A stretch of 64,000 bases of DNA from Actinophytocola sp044466355 (GTDB taxonomy: Bacteria > Actinomycetota > Actinomycetes > Mycobacteriales > Pseudonocardiaceae): NCBI RefSeq assembly GCF_044466355.1, contig NZ_JBITMQ010000004.1:434001-498000 (forward strand), read 5' to 3'. The first letter of the stretch is position 1, and each line of letters begins with the position of its first letter. The notes beneath the pieces were generated by a model that saw only the letters and a program-made list of their open reading frames with translations, was not told the DNA's origin and did no database searches. Positions 43,698 to 52,709 of this stretch are shown here, piece after piece. The translations under genes and the position numbers were made by a program.

Positions 43698-44747
43698 TCA
43701 GTTCGGGAGGACGCCGATCTTCGGCGCCACCCCGGTGGTGACCGATGTGTATGACGTGACCGTGTTCGGCGGGACGAGGGAGTTGCCGTCCTCGGTGACC
43801 TCGCGTTCGCCGATGAACTCGCCCGTCCTCGGGTCGATGATCACGTCGTGGCGTTGGCCATGCGCGCTGACGCCGTAGGCGGTGCCCTTCGCACCGTCGA
43901 GGTTCGCGACCTCCTCGGTGATCTCCAGGGTCGGTACCAGCGCCAGGGCGCGGTACAGCGCGGCGCGCAGGTCCGCCGGGACCATGCCGCTGCGCAGCAC
44001 GTCCGCCACGTACACGACCATCTCCAGGTCTGGGTCGTTGCCTTTGCCCCTGGTGTCGGCGCGCAGGCGGTCGTACAAGGCGGTCGCGTCCCTCGGCAGT
44101 GACGCCAGGAACTCATGACTCGGGTTCTGCCAGCCGCACTCCCCGCCGTCGCACAGGGGGCGTGAGCCGCTCACTGGCTTGCCAGGCCTGGGCAGGAGGC
44201 CGGCTTCTTTCGCTGCCTCCTCGTCCCCGGACACCCACTTGTAGGCGCCGGTCTCGCGGCTGCGGTCCAGCCACTCCTGACTGTCGTCGGCGGGAACCCA
44301 CACCTCCACCAGCTGCTCCGTGAGGAACGCGTACTGCTCGTCCTCCGCGACCACGGCCGACAGCCACCACGCGTGTGTCGCGACGTAGCGGTACTCGCCG
44401 GGAGCCAGCGGCTCGTCGACCGTGTCGAGCTTTTCGGCCGCCGCGTTGAGTTGCTCGGCCGCCGCGCTCGGGAGGTGACCGTTGGGCTGAGCGGTCTGTA
44501 CCACCAGGATGCCGGTGACGACTGCCGCGACCGTGCCCACCGCGGCCGCCCACCCCCACCGCCTTCGTCGATGGGGCGCGGGCGCGGTTCTGGGAGTGGG
44601 TTCGGGGGTACCGGCCGCCGCCAGCAGGTCCGCCTTCGTACGCGCGAAGACGCGCTCGTCGCCGTCCTCGGCTGGGCGGAGCACGGCCAGCGCCCGTTCC
44701 AGTTCGTCCTCCGACCACACGTTCCGGATGTTGTCCTGCTCAGGCAT
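43698..44747 (-). CDS. CU044_5270-type membrane protein, sigma-factor partner
   Basis: 349 residues: a soluble N-terminal 60 residues rich in Arg, Pro and Ala, one transmembrane helix (about 67-90, WGWAAAVGTVAAVVTGILVV), then an extracytoplasmic domain of about 260 residues. Proteins of this layout occur directly after ECF sigma factors in actinobacteria, in the place an anti-sigma factor would have (family knowledge; activity not shown). The ATG has GAGGAGG upstream and overlaps the sigma gene by 8 bases. Confidence 0.8.
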   Translation of the reverse strand: MPEQDNIRNVWSEDELERALAVLRPAEDGDERVFARTKADLLAAAGTPEPTPRTAPAPHRRRRWGWAAAVGTVAAVVTGILVVQTAQPNGHLPSAAAEQLNAAAEKLDTVDEPLAPGEYRYVATHAWWLSAVVAEDEQYAFLTEQLVEVWVPADDSQEWLDRSRETGAYKWVSGDEEAAKEAGLLPRPGKPVSGSRPLCDGGECGWQNPSHEFLASLPRDATALYDRLRADTRGKGNDPDLEMVVYVADVLRSGMVPADLRAALYRALALVPTLEITEEVANLDGAKGTAYGVSAHGQRHDVIIDPRTGEFIGEREVTEDGNSLVPPNTVTSYTSVTTGVAPKIGVLPN

Positions 44748-45351
44748 TGCCGTCCTCCTCACTGATCACGGGGTTGGGGGCGCTGGTGCGCAGTCCTTTG
44801 CGCACCCGGTGCAGGCGGGACCGCACGGTGCCCACGGGGATGCCGAGTGCGTCGGCCACCTCGGTCGAGTCGAGCCCGGCCCACGAGGTGAGCAGCAGTA
44901 CGTCGCGGTCGCCTTCGGACAGCGCGGCCAGCGCACCCGCCAGGCCGGCGGCCGTGTCGGCCGCGTCCAGGCGGTCGGCCACCCTGGACTCGTGGCTCGC
45001 CTCCTGACCGGGCGCATGGCCTGCTGAGCGCGCGATGGCCTGCAGTGCCCGCACTTCCTGGCGGACCTGCCTACGCAGGAGGTTCGTCGCGATGCCGTAC
45101 AGCCAGGACCGCACCACGCCCCGTCTCGGGTCGTAGCTGTGCCGTTGGTTCAGCGCGACGAGGAACGTCTCGCTGACGAGGTCGTGCGCGGCGTCCTGGC
45201 CGATGCGGCGCGCAAGGTAGCGGTGCAGCGGGCGGGCGTAGGTGTCGAAGAGCCGACCGAACTCCACCGCCGGTTCCGGCCCGCCCAGGTATGGGCGGTC
45301 CTTGTCAGCCGGCGGTGGCTTGTCGGCCTGCTCGCGGGTCATCGTCGTCAC
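44740..45351 (-). CDS. ECF-type RNA polymerase sigma factor
   Basis: 203 residues. Sigma region 2 is FGRLFDTYARPLHRYLARRIGQDAAHDLVSETFLVALNQ, followed by YDPRRGVVRSWLYGIATNLLR. Region 4 is ALAALSEGDRDVLLLTSWAGLDSTEVADALGIPVGTVRSRLHRVRKGLR. The N terminus has a Lys/Pro/Asp-rich tail. It overlaps the following membrane protein gene. It is separate from the trehalose genes although they face the same way. Confidence 0.93.
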   Translation of the reverse strand: MTTMTREQADKPPPADKDRPYLGGPEPAVEFGRLFDTYARPLHRYLARRIGQDAAHDLVSETFLVALNQRHSYDPRRGVVRSWLYGIATNLLRRQVRQEVRALQAIARSAGHAPGQEASHESRVADRLDAADTAAGLAGALAALSEGDRDVLLLTSWAGLDSTEVADALGIPVGTVRSRLHRVRKGLRTSAPNPVISEEDGNA

Positions 45352-45382
45352 ACATGGTGTTGCCCGACGACCCGGACCGCGT

Positions 45383-47911
45383 TCATTCAGACAACAGCTG
45401 CGCGCACCTGATCAGGCCGAGGTGCGAGTACGCCTGCGGGTGGTTGCCCAGCGAGCGCTCCGCGATCGGGTCGTACTCCTCCGGCAGCAGGCCGGTCGGG
45501 CCCGCGGCGTCGACGATCTGCGCGAACAGATCCTCCGCCTCGGTGCGGCGGCCGGTCAGCAGGTACGCCTCGATCATCCACGCGGCGCACAGGTGGAAGC
45601 CGCCCTCGTCGCCCGGCAGGCCGTCGTCGCGGTGGTAGCGGTACACCGTCGACCCGCTGCGCAGCTCCGCCTCGGTGGCGGTGACCGTCGCGTGGAACCG
45701 CTCGTCGGTCGGGTCGAGCAGGCCGACCATGCCGATCAGCAGGGTCGCCGCGTCCAGGTCGGTGCCGTCGTAGGCGGTGGTGAACGAGCGGACCTCGTCG
45801 TTCCAGCCGTTGGTCAGCACGTCGTGCGCGATCTCGTCGCGCAGTCCCGGCCACGTCGGGTCGACCTCACGGCCGTAGGCCTCCGCGAGCTTCACGGCCC
45901 GGTCGATCGTCAGCCAGCACATGACCTTCGAGTACACGTGGTGGCGCGGTCGGTGCCGCTCCTCCCAGATGCCGTGGTCGGGCTCGTGCCAGCGCCGCGC
46001 GACGGCCTCGGCCATCGCGTTCACCATGCGCCAGTCGTCGTCGGTGAGCTTCCCGCGTGCCTCGGACAGCGCGGCCACCAGATCCACGACCGGGCCGAAC
46101 ACGTCCAGCTGCACCTGCTGGTTCGCCAGGTTGCCGACACGCACCGGGCGTGACCCCGCGTACCCGGGGAGCGTGTCGATCACGGCCTCGGCGGGCAGCG
46201 TGGTGCCCGCGATCGTGTACAGCGGGTGCAGCAGCTCCGGGCCGGGCAGCGTGGTGAGCACGCCGTGCAGCCAGCCGAGGAACCTCTCCGCCTCGGCCGT
46301 CGAACCCACCGAGACCAGCGCCTTCGCGGTCATGGCGCCGTCACGAAGCCAGCAGTAGCGGTAGTCCCAGTTGCGGATGCCGCCGATCTCCTCCGGCAGC
46401 GACGTGGTCGCCGCGGCCATGATCGCGCCGGTCTCGTTGTGGCACAGGCCGCGCAGCGTCAGCGCCGACCGGGCCACCAGGTCCTTCTCCACCGGCGGCA
46501 GCGTCAGGCCGTCGAGCCACTCGCTCCAGTACGCGGCGGCCCGGGCACGCCGCTCCTCCTCCGGCACCTCGTGCGGATCCAGGTCGTTCGTACCGCAACG
46601 CAGTTCGAGCACGATCGGCGCGTCGGCGGTCGGCGTGACCACCGCGCGGGCCGTGTCGTGCATGCCGTCGGAGGTGATCTCCCAGGCCACGCCGGGTGCG
46701 CGCAGCGAGACCGGGTCGGACGTGCCCAGCACGCGCAGGCCGTCGGCCGACGGGATCAGCCGCACCTGCACCTGCGCGAACTCCGGCCGCGGCGCGAACT
46801 CGACCACGGCGGGCGCGGTGCCGGAGACGACGCGCACCAGGTCGGTGCGGTGCGCGAACGCGTAGTGGTCCAGGTAGTCGGTGACCAGCAGACCAGACCA
46901 GCGGGTCTCGACGTTCATCGTGCCCGGCAGGTAGCGCTGGCCCAGCGGCAGGCCGCCGCGCTCCGGGGTGATCGAGAAGTGCCCGGCCGACGGACCGCCC
47001 AGCAGGTCGGCGAACACCGCCGCCGAGTCCGGCTCCGGGTGGCACAGCCACGTCAGGCGCGCGTCCGGGGTCAGCAGCGCGACCGAACGCTCGCTCGCGA
47101 GCATGGTCAGGCGCTCGATCGGCGGCGCCTGCTCGCCGTACAGCCAGTTGCGGCGCTCCTCCAGCAGGAACGCCAGCACCATGCCGACCTGCACCGGGTC
47201 GACGATGCGGAACCCGGCGAGCGTCTCGCCGTCGCCCACCTTCACGCCCAGGTCCGGACCGGACAGCCGGGCGAACGCCTTCTCGTCGGTCACGTCGTCG
47301 CCGACGAACACCGCGGCCGTCGCCCCGACCTGGTGGCGCAGCACGTCCAGCGCCCGGCCCTTGTCGGTCTGCACGACAGCCAGCTCGATGACCGCCTTGC
47401 CCTCGGTGACCTGCACCCCATCCCAGGTGCAGGGCCCCTGGCGGACCTGCTCGTTCACCCGCTCCGCCACGTCGGCCTCCGCGCGGCGGGTGTGCACGGC
47501 GATGCTGGCCGGCTTGATCTCCAGCTGGACCCCGGCGGTGTCGTCGGTGATCCGTTCCAGCTCCGTCTCGAGGCGCCGGTGCAGCGTCTTGGCCTCGTCG
47601 TCGAGCGCGTGCACGAAGCCGATGTCGAACTCCGACCCGTGGCTGCCGACCAGGTGCACCTCGGCGGGCAGGCGGGACAGCGTCGCGAGGTCGCGCAGCG
47701 CGCGCCCCGAGATCACGGCGGTGGTGGTCTCGTGCAGGCCCGCGAGCGAGCGCAGCGCCCCGACCGACTCGGTCATGGGACGCGCCTCGTCCGGGTTCTC
47801 GACGATGGGCGCGAGCGTGCCGTCGTAGTCGCAGGCCACCAGGAGACGTGGCGTGCGTGCGATCTGCACGATGGCCCTGCGGAGCTCGGCAGGCAGAGCT
47901 TCAGCGGTCAT
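45383..47911 (-). CDS. otsB: Trehalose-6-phosphate phosphatase fused to a GH15 glycosidase
   Basis: 842 residues. N-terminal HAD-type trehalose-phosphatase: DYDGTLAPI (28-36), SGRALRDLATL, GSHGSEF and VFVGDDVTDEKAF (about 240-255), all intact. C-terminal glycosidase of the glucoamylase/trehalase GH15 type: GGIRNWDYRYCWLRDGAMT (about 505-523), the acid segment GWNDEVRSFTTAYDG near 705, and LLPEEYDPIAERSLGNHPQAYSHLGL near 811. The two halves would make trehalose and cleave it (or a related glucan). ATG at 47911 is preferred over the earlier in-frame ATG because the upstream 24 residues look non-coding. No stop or frameshift. Confidence 0.9.
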   Translation of the reverse strand: MTAEALPAELRRAIVQIARTPRLLVACDYDGTLAPIVENPDEARPMTESVGALRSLAGLHETTTAVISGRALRDLATLSRLPAEVHLVGSHGSEFDIGFVHALDDEAKTLHRRLETELERITDDTAGVQLEIKPASIAVHTRRAEADVAERVNEQVRQGPCTWDGVQVTEGKAVIELAVVQTDKGRALDVLRHQVGATAAVFVGDDVTDEKAFARLSGPDLGVKVGDGETLAGFRIVDPVQVGMVLAFLLEERRNWLYGEQAPPIERLTMLASERSVALLTPDARLTWLCHPEPDSAAVFADLLGGPSAGHFSITPERGGLPLGQRYLPGTMNVETRWSGLLVTDYLDHYAFAHRTDLVRVVSGTAPAVVEFAPRPEFAQVQVRLIPSADGLRVLGTSDPVSLRAPGVAWEITSDGMHDTARAVVTPTADAPIVLELRCGTNDLDPHEVPEEERRARAAAYWSEWLDGLTLPPVEKDLVARSALTLRGLCHNETGAIMAAATTSLPEEIGGIRNWDYRYCWLRDGAMTAKALVSVGSTAEAERFLGWLHGVLTTLPGPELLHPLYTIAGTTLPAEAVIDTLPGYAGSRPVRVGNLANQQVQLDVFGPVVDLVAALSEARGKLTDDDWRMVNAMAEAVARRWHEPDHGIWEERHRPRHHVYSKVMCWLTIDRAVKLAEAYGREVDPTWPGLRDEIAHDVLTNGWNDEVRSFTTAYDGTDLDAATLLIGMVGLLDPTDERFHATVTATEAELRSGSTVYRYHRDDGLPGDEGGFHLCAAWMIEAYLLTGRRTEAEDLFAQIVDAAGPTGLLPEEYDPIAERSLGNHPQAYSHLGLIRCAQLLSE

Positions 47912-48053
47912 GGTCACGGTCGTCTTCGACTCTCTGGCGAAGGGGGTGTGTGCGACTTGCGGTGTCGCGTCAGGGTGGCACACAGCGGCAGAGCCGAACT
48001 GTATCGCCCGTCCATACGTACCGGACCCGCGTGTCCTGAGGTGGCCGTTTCCG

Positions 48054-49511
48054 CTAGATGAGCTGTTCCTGCTGCGGTTGGAGAGCGTCCAGGAAGGACC
48101 GTGCCCAGCGGTCCACGTCGTGGGTGAGCACCTGCCTGCGCAGTGCCCGCATCCGCCGCCTGCCCTCGGCGGGGTCGAGCTCCAGCGCCGCCACCATGGC
48201 GTTCTTCACACCGTCCAGGTCGTGCGGGTTCACCAGGAACGCGCTGGTCAGCTCGGACGCGGCACCCGCGAACTCGCTCAGCACCAGCGCGCCGCCCAGG
48301 TCGTGGCGGCAGGCCACGTACTCCTTGCAGACCAGGTTCATGCCGTCGCGGACCGGCGTGACGAGCATGACGTCGGCCGCCGAGAAGAAGGCGGACAGCT
48401 CCTTGCGGTCCACCGACTGGTGCAGGTAGTGCACGACCGGGTGGCCGACGCGGGCGAACTCGCCGTTGATGCGGCTGACCACCTGCTCGATCTCGCCACG
48501 CATCCGCTGGTAGTGCTCGACCCGCTCCCGGCTCGGGGTGGCGAGCTGCACCATCACGACCTCGGACGGGTCGATGCGGCCCTCGGCGAGCAGCTCTTGC
48601 AGCGCGTACAGGCGCACGTCGATGCCCTTGGTGTAGTCGAGCCGGTCCACACCCAGGATGATCTTGCGCGGGTTGCCGAGGTCGGCGCGGATCTGGCGCG
48701 CCCGCTGGATGACCTCGCGGCTGCGGGCCATCGCGTCCAGACCGGACGCGTCGATCGAGATCGGGAACGCGCCCACGCGCACCGACCGGTCACCGACCTG
48801 CACCACACCGGGCCTGGTCCGGACACCGACCGCGCCACGGCTGGGCTCGAGACCGATCAGCCGCCGGGCGAGCCACAGGTAGTTCTGCGCGCCGCCGGGC
48901 CGGTGGAAGCCGACGAGGTCCGCGCCGAGCAGGCCGCGGATGATCTCCGCGCGCCACGGCAGCTGCATGAACAGCTCCGTCGGCGGGAACGGGATGTGCA
49001 GGAAGAAGCCGATGCGCAGGTCGGGCCGCTGTTCCCGGAGCATCGCGGGAACGAGTTGCAGCTGGTAGTCCTGCACCCACACGATCGCGCCGTCGCCTGC
49101 GATCTTGGCGGTCTCGTCCGCGAATCTTCGGTTCACGCGCACGTAGGCGTCCCACCAGCCGCGGTCGAACACCGGGGTCGCGACCACGTCGTGGTACAGC
49201 GGCCACAGCGTGCCGTTGGAGAAACCCTCGTAGTAGTCGCGAACGTCGTCCGCGGAGAGCGTCACCGGGTGCAGCCAGATGCCGTCGTCGGAGAACTTGT
49301 CGACCACCGCGTCCGGCACACCCGGCCACCCGACCCAGGCGCCGCTGTTGCGCTGGAGGAAGGGGGCGAGCGCGCTCACCAACCCGCCAGGGCTGTGCTT
49401 CCACCGCTCCGTGCCGTCCGGCAGCCGCTCGAGGTCGACCGGCAACCGGTTCGCGACCACGATGAAATCGGCTCCGCCACTGTTGGTGATCTCAGTGCTG
49501 TCACTGCTCAC
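48054..49511 (-). CDS. otsA: Trehalose-6-phosphate synthase
   Basis: Makes trehalose-6-phosphate from UDP- or ADP/GDP-glucose and glucose-6-phosphate (GT20). 485 residues. FIVVANRLPVDLER at the N terminus, GWPGVPD, WVQDYQLQLVPAMLRE, FPPTELFMQLPWR, GVDRLDYTKGIDVRLYA (the R/K phosphate site) and EFAGAASELTSAFLVNPHD are the family blocks. GTG at 49511 with GGGAGG upstream; earlier in-frame starts are possible. Same strand as the OtsB-GH15 gene 142 bases downstream. The pair supplies trehalose for osmotic protection. Confidence 0.96.
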   Translation of the reverse strand: MSSDSTEITNSGGADFIVVANRLPVDLERLPDGTERWKHSPGGLVSALAPFLQRNSGAWVGWPGVPDAVVDKFSDDGIWLHPVTLSADDVRDYYEGFSNGTLWPLYHDVVATPVFDRGWWDAYVRVNRRFADETAKIAGDGAIVWVQDYQLQLVPAMLREQRPDLRIGFFLHIPFPPTELFMQLPWRAEIIRGLLGADLVGFHRPGGAQNYLWLARRLIGLEPSRGAVGVRTRPGVVQVGDRSVRVGAFPISIDASGLDAMARSREVIQRARQIRADLGNPRKIILGVDRLDYTKGIDVRLYALQELLAEGRIDPSEVVMVQLATPSRERVEHYQRMRGEIEQVVSRINGEFARVGHPVVHYLHQSVDRKELSAFFSAADVMLVTPVRDGMNLVCKEYVACRHDLGGALVLSEFAGAASELTSAFLVNPHDLDGVKNAMVAALELDPAEGRRRMRALRRQVLTHDVDRWARSFLDALQPQQEQLI

Positions 49512-49613
49512 GCCGAGCGTGCCTCCCTCGAAACGCGTCAACCTTCGAGATTAGTCGGCATCGCCCCGGCGTGGGTGCTGGGAAGTGCGCGGTCACACAG
49601 GGTTTTCCACCGA

Positions 49614-50027
49614 TCAGACCAGCGTGGTCGACACCTCGGTGCCCAGTTCGACCGTGCGGCTGACCGTGCACAGCTTGTCGTGCGACAGCTTCACGGTGCG
49701 TGGCAGGAGCTTGCGCGCCTCGTCACCCTCCGGACCCTCCGGGAACGCGATGTCGAACGTGACGGACAGGTTGGTCATCCGGTTGCCCTGCTCGGGATCG
49801 GTGACCTTGTCGCCACTGACCGTGATCGTGAAGTGCTCCGGTTCCGCGCGCCTGCTCGTGACCGTGTCCGTGTCGATCGCCGTGCACGTGCCGATCGCCG
49901 CCAACAGCAACTCGACCGGGCTGAACGCGTCACCGCCGACGGGCAGCGTGCCGCCCCGCGCGTTGTGCACCACGTACTCACCGGTCGAGACGCGCTCGAT
50001 CCGCACCGACCTGAAGGTGTCCGCCAT
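49614..50027 (-). CDS. OsmC-family peroxiredoxin-like protein
   Basis: 137 residues, the OsmC/Ohr fold. The two conserved cysteines are C48 in AIGTCTAIDTDT and the second in HDKLCTVSRTVELG (about 118-131). Such proteins reduce organic hydroperoxides with the two thiols. ATG start; divergent from the ThrE-type gene, 92 bases away. The promoter gap shows no obvious regulator site. Confidence 0.9.
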   Translation of the reverse strand: MADTFRSVRIERVSTGEYVVHNARGGTLPVGGDAFSPVELLLAAIGTCTAIDTDTVTSRRAEPEHFTITVSGDKVTDPEQGNRMTNLSVTFDIAFPEGPEGDEARKLLPRTVKLSHDKLCTVSRTVELGTEVSTTLV

Positions 50028-50119
50028 GCCCGCAACGGTACGTGGTGCACGCCACGCGTACTTCGCCTAACGGCGATCCCGAGCAGTTCGATACGCCCCG
50101 GGATAGCGTGGAAAAGACC

Positions 50120-51550
50120 GTGGAGGTGAGTGGAGTCGTGTGGCGGAACAGGTCCGCGCGGGAACGGGATCTCGGCAGGTGGGAACGCCTCGAGCAACCC
50201 GTCGGCGGGGTCCAGGGCCCCGCGCTGCCCTCGGAGTCGACTGTCCACTTCGTACTGGATCTCGCGCTGCGGATCGGCGAGGTCCAGATGTCCTCCGGGG
50301 CGGGCGCGTCCGACGCGACGGCCACGATCATCGCCGTCACCGGCGCCTACGGCATGCCGCACTGCGAGGTGGACGTGATCTTCACCTCGATCACCGTCGC
50401 CTGCCACCGCGGCGTCGACCTGCCCCCCGTCACGTCGCTGCGTGTCGTCCGCTCCCGCAGCCTCGACTACACGCGGCTCGCGCTGGTCGAACGGCTGGTC
50501 AGGGACATCACCCGCGGCCACATCACCGCCCGCGACGCCCACACCGAACTGGACCGGATCACCAGCGCCCCCCACCCGTACCCGCGCTGGCTCGCCACCG
50601 CCGCCTACGCGGGCATGGCCGCCGCGATCGCCATCCTCATCGGCGGCGACGCCCTCGTTGCCCTGTTCGCGGCGATCATCACCGCGATCATCGACCGGCT
50701 CGGCAGGCTGCTGAACAAGCGGGCCCTGCCGTTCTTCTTCCAGCAGATGGTCGGCGGCGCGATGGCCACCGGCTTCGCGGTCGCCATCGTCGCCTCCGGC
50801 ATGCTGCCCGAGTCCGTCCGGCCGACCCTCATGGTCGCCGCCGCCATCACCGTGCTGCTGTCGGGACTGTCGTTCGTGTCGACCGTGCAGGACGCCATCA
50901 CCGGGTACAACGTCACCGCCGCGGGCCGCACCGTCGAGGTGTCGCTGATGACCGCGGGCCTCATCGCCGGCGTCGTCATCGCGCTGAACGTCGCCGTCCA
51001 GCTGGGCCTGCCGTCGGTGCCGCTCGCCGAACCGCTGCCCCCGTCCATCCTCCGCCTGCCCCTGCAGACCGCGGCGGGCGGCGCGGCCGCGGCGTTGTTC
51101 GCGCTGGCCAGCTACGCGACACCGCGTGCCGTCGTCGTGGCCGGGATCGCGGGCGCCGCCGGCGCGATCGGGTACAGCGCCCTGGTCCTCGCCGGGGTCG
51201 GCATCATCGTCGCGTCCGCCGTCGCCGCGACCGTGATCGGTTTCGCCGGTGGCGTGATCTCCCGGCGCCTGCGGATCCCACCGCTGGTGATCGCCGTCGC
51301 CGGGATGGTGCCGCTGCTGCCCGGCCTCACCATCTACCGCGCGCTGTTCGAGATGGCCGTCGAACGCAGCAACGCCGGGCTCTCGACACTGATGGTGGCC
51401 ACCTCCATCGCGTTGGCGCTGGCCGCGGGCGTCGTGCTCGGCGAGTACCTCGCGCAGCCCGTCCGGTACGGGCTCGGACGGCTCGAACGCCGCATCTCCG
51501 GGCCCCGGCTCGCCGGACCACTCCGCCCCACGAAGCGCCGCCTCGAATGA
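50120..51550 (+). CDS. Threonine/serine exporter family protein (ThrE-type)
   Basis: 476 residues. A soluble N-terminal domain (about 1-190) contains the ThrE block FVLDLALRIGEVQMSSGAGASD and VDVIFTSITVACHRG. About ten membrane helices follow (about 175-460), with TAAGRTVEVSLMTAGLIAGVVI and LPGLTIYRALFEMA. The family exports threonine and serine in corynebacteria. The start is uncertain: GTG at 50120 follows GGAAAAG; other GTGs lie at 50126 and 50138. The gene is immediately upstream of tRNA-Thr. Confidence 0.85.
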   Translation: MEVSGVVWRNRSARERDLGRWERLEQPVGGVQGPALPSESTVHFVLDLALRIGEVQMSSGAGASDATATIIAVTGAYGMPHCEVDVIFTSITVACHRGVDLPPVTSLRVVRSRSLDYTRLALVERLVRDITRGHITARDAHTELDRITSAPHPYPRWLATAAYAGMAAAIAILIGGDALVALFAAIITAIIDRLGRLLNKRALPFFFQQMVGGAMATGFAVAIVASGMLPESVRPTLMVAAAITVLLSGLSFVSTVQDAITGYNVTAAGRTVEVSLMTAGLIAGVVIALNVAVQLGLPSVPLAEPLPPSILRLPLQTAAGGAAAALFALASYATPRAVVVAGIAGAAGAIGYSALVLAGVGIIVASAVAATVIGFAGGVISRRLRIPPLVIAVAGMVPLLPGLTIYRALFEMAVERSNAGLSTLMVATSIALALAAGVVLGEYLAQPVRYGLGRLERRISGPRLAGPLRPTKRRLE

Positions 51551-51589
51551 CCGTGTCCTAGGATTGTCCCTGGTCGCTCCGGCGGCCAC

Positions 51590-51662
51590 GCCGGTGTAGC
51601 TCAATTGGCAGAGCACTCGCCTTGTAAGCGAAAGGTTCCGGGTTCGAGTCCCGCCACCGGCT
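51590..51662 (+). tRNA. tRNA-Thr (anticodon TGT)
   Basis: A 73-base cloverleaf: acceptor GCCGGTG (51590-51596) pairs with CACCGGC (51655-51661), discriminator T. The D arm is GCTC...GAGC. The anticodon loop is CTTGTAA with anticodon TGT, read as Thr (ACA codon). The T arm is CCGGGTTCGAGTCCCG-like with TTCGAGT. No CCA is encoded. It lies 39 bases after the ThrE-type gene. A hairpin terminator follows. Confidence 0.96.
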
Positions 51663-51962
51663 CGACACCGCATATCCATGCTCGCGGGGGGCGCTCGCCT
51701 GGGTGTCTCGCGTCGTATTGGGGGGCCGAGCCCCCCAAACCCCCCAGGTGCGGGTGGCGCCTGACCCAGCGTGGTTCGGGGGCGTTTGGGAGCTTCGCTC
51801 CCTCCGCATGGGCCTCGGTCCGGGGTTCTCCTCGGTCGGGGGTCCCTCGTTCGGTGGTTGCTTGTGGGTTGTTATCTGGGTGTTACCAACCTTCTTTGTG
51901 CTTGGCCGTCTCTTCTTGTGTGGGATCCGGGGTGGGTCCTTTTTTCTGGGGAGACGAAATCT
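51663..51962. other. 300-base non-coding region after tRNA-Thr
   Basis: No gene is visible. It holds two GC-rich hairpins (51718-51738 and 51788-51802) and then a T-rich stretch leading to the ribosome site of the peptidoglycan-binding protein gene (GGGGAG). Composition is unlike the surrounding coding DNA. Confidence 0.6.
51718..51738 (+). terminator. Terminator hairpin of tRNA-Thr
   Basis: TTGGGGGGC (51718-51726), loop CGA, and GCCCCCCAA (51730-51738) give a perfect 9-bp stem, followed by ACCCCCC. A second small hairpin GGGAGC-TTC-GCTCCC lies at 51788-51802. Confidence 0.7.
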
Positions 51963-52598
51963 ATGAAGAAGTTTGTGGTTGGTGCTGCGCTGGTCGCGGT
52001 TTTCACCGGGGGGATTACCGGGGTTGTCAACGTTGTTCAGCCCGGGGTGGCCATGGCCTGCCCGGCCGGGGAGGCTCGGTCGGACGCGCTCGCTGCCCGG
52101 ATGCCCCAGGTGAACAGGGGCGACAGCGGGCGGCACGTGCTCGCGCTGCAGCTGCGGCTGCGCAACGCGGGTTACGAGTACCTGCGGGGTACGGGGTACT
52201 ACGGCAGCAACACGCTGCGTGCCGTGCAGTCCTTCCAGCGCGGGCACGGCATCAGGGCCAGCGGCATCGTCGGCTCGAAGACCTGGCACGCGCTCGTCGG
52301 GAGCCTGCCCAAGATCGCCACCACCAATTTCATGGGCGAGCCCGCTTTCGGAATTCAGCCGGGAGAGCGCAACGAATACGAGGTGCGGGTGCTCGGCGGC
52401 ATGCTCATGCGCGTTCACCCGTACTACGGGCAGGACATTTTCGGTGGCGCCGCCCGGGGTGTCTACGACGCCCCGCTGCAGAAAGCCGTGCGCGATTTCC
52501 AGCGGCGCGCGGGCATCAGGGCGAGCGGGATCGTCGGCCCGAAGACGTGGGCCGCGCTGGACGAGGTGATCTCCGTCAGCGGCAGCTGGGGGTGCTGA
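51963..52598 (+). CDS. Secreted protein with two peptidoglycan-binding (PG_binding_1) domains
   Basis: 211 residues. Signal peptide MKKFVVGAALVAVFTGGITG with an A-x-A-type end near residue 30. Two peptidoglycan-binding repeats: NRGDSGRHVLALQLRLRNAGYEYLRG through HGIRASGIVGSKTWHALVG (about 52-118), and YYGQDIFGGAARGVYDAPLQKAVRDFQRRAGIRASGIVGPKTWAALD (about 160-205). No enzymatic domain is seen, so it may act as a wall-binding or targeting protein. GGGGAG ribosome site. The first 60 bases have AT-richer codons than the rest. Confidence 0.88.
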   Translation: MKKFVVGAALVAVFTGGITGVVNVVQPGVAMACPAGEARSDALAARMPQVNRGDSGRHVLALQLRLRNAGYEYLRGTGYYGSNTLRAVQSFQRGHGIRASGIVGSKTWHALVGSLPKIATTNFMGEPAFGIQPGERNEYEVRVLGGMLMRVHPYYGQDIFGGAARGVYDAPLQKAVRDFQRRAGIRASGIVGPKTWAALDEVISVSGSWGC

Positions 52599-52709
52599 CG
52601 GAGAACTTCGCCTAGATTCCTCGCCGGGGGATGTCGAGATCCCGGACGCGGCTCCGACTCCCTGTCGAACCGCGCCCGGGACGGGCGCCCGACACACGAG
52701 GAGTACACC

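Noticed and set aside
48000..48053. Possible gene in the gap between the OtsB-GH15 and OtsA genes
   Set aside because: The gap is only 142 bases with no ribosome site and start in a sensible frame.
46226..48061. Long open reading frame antisense to the OtsB-GH15 gene
   Set aside because: Arg/Val/Gly-rich translation with no domain, opposite a complete and motif-rich gene.
51590..51662. tRNA-Thr as an integration site for a mobile element
   Set aside because: No repeat of the tRNA 3' end was found in the window, and there is no integrase or phage gene nearby.
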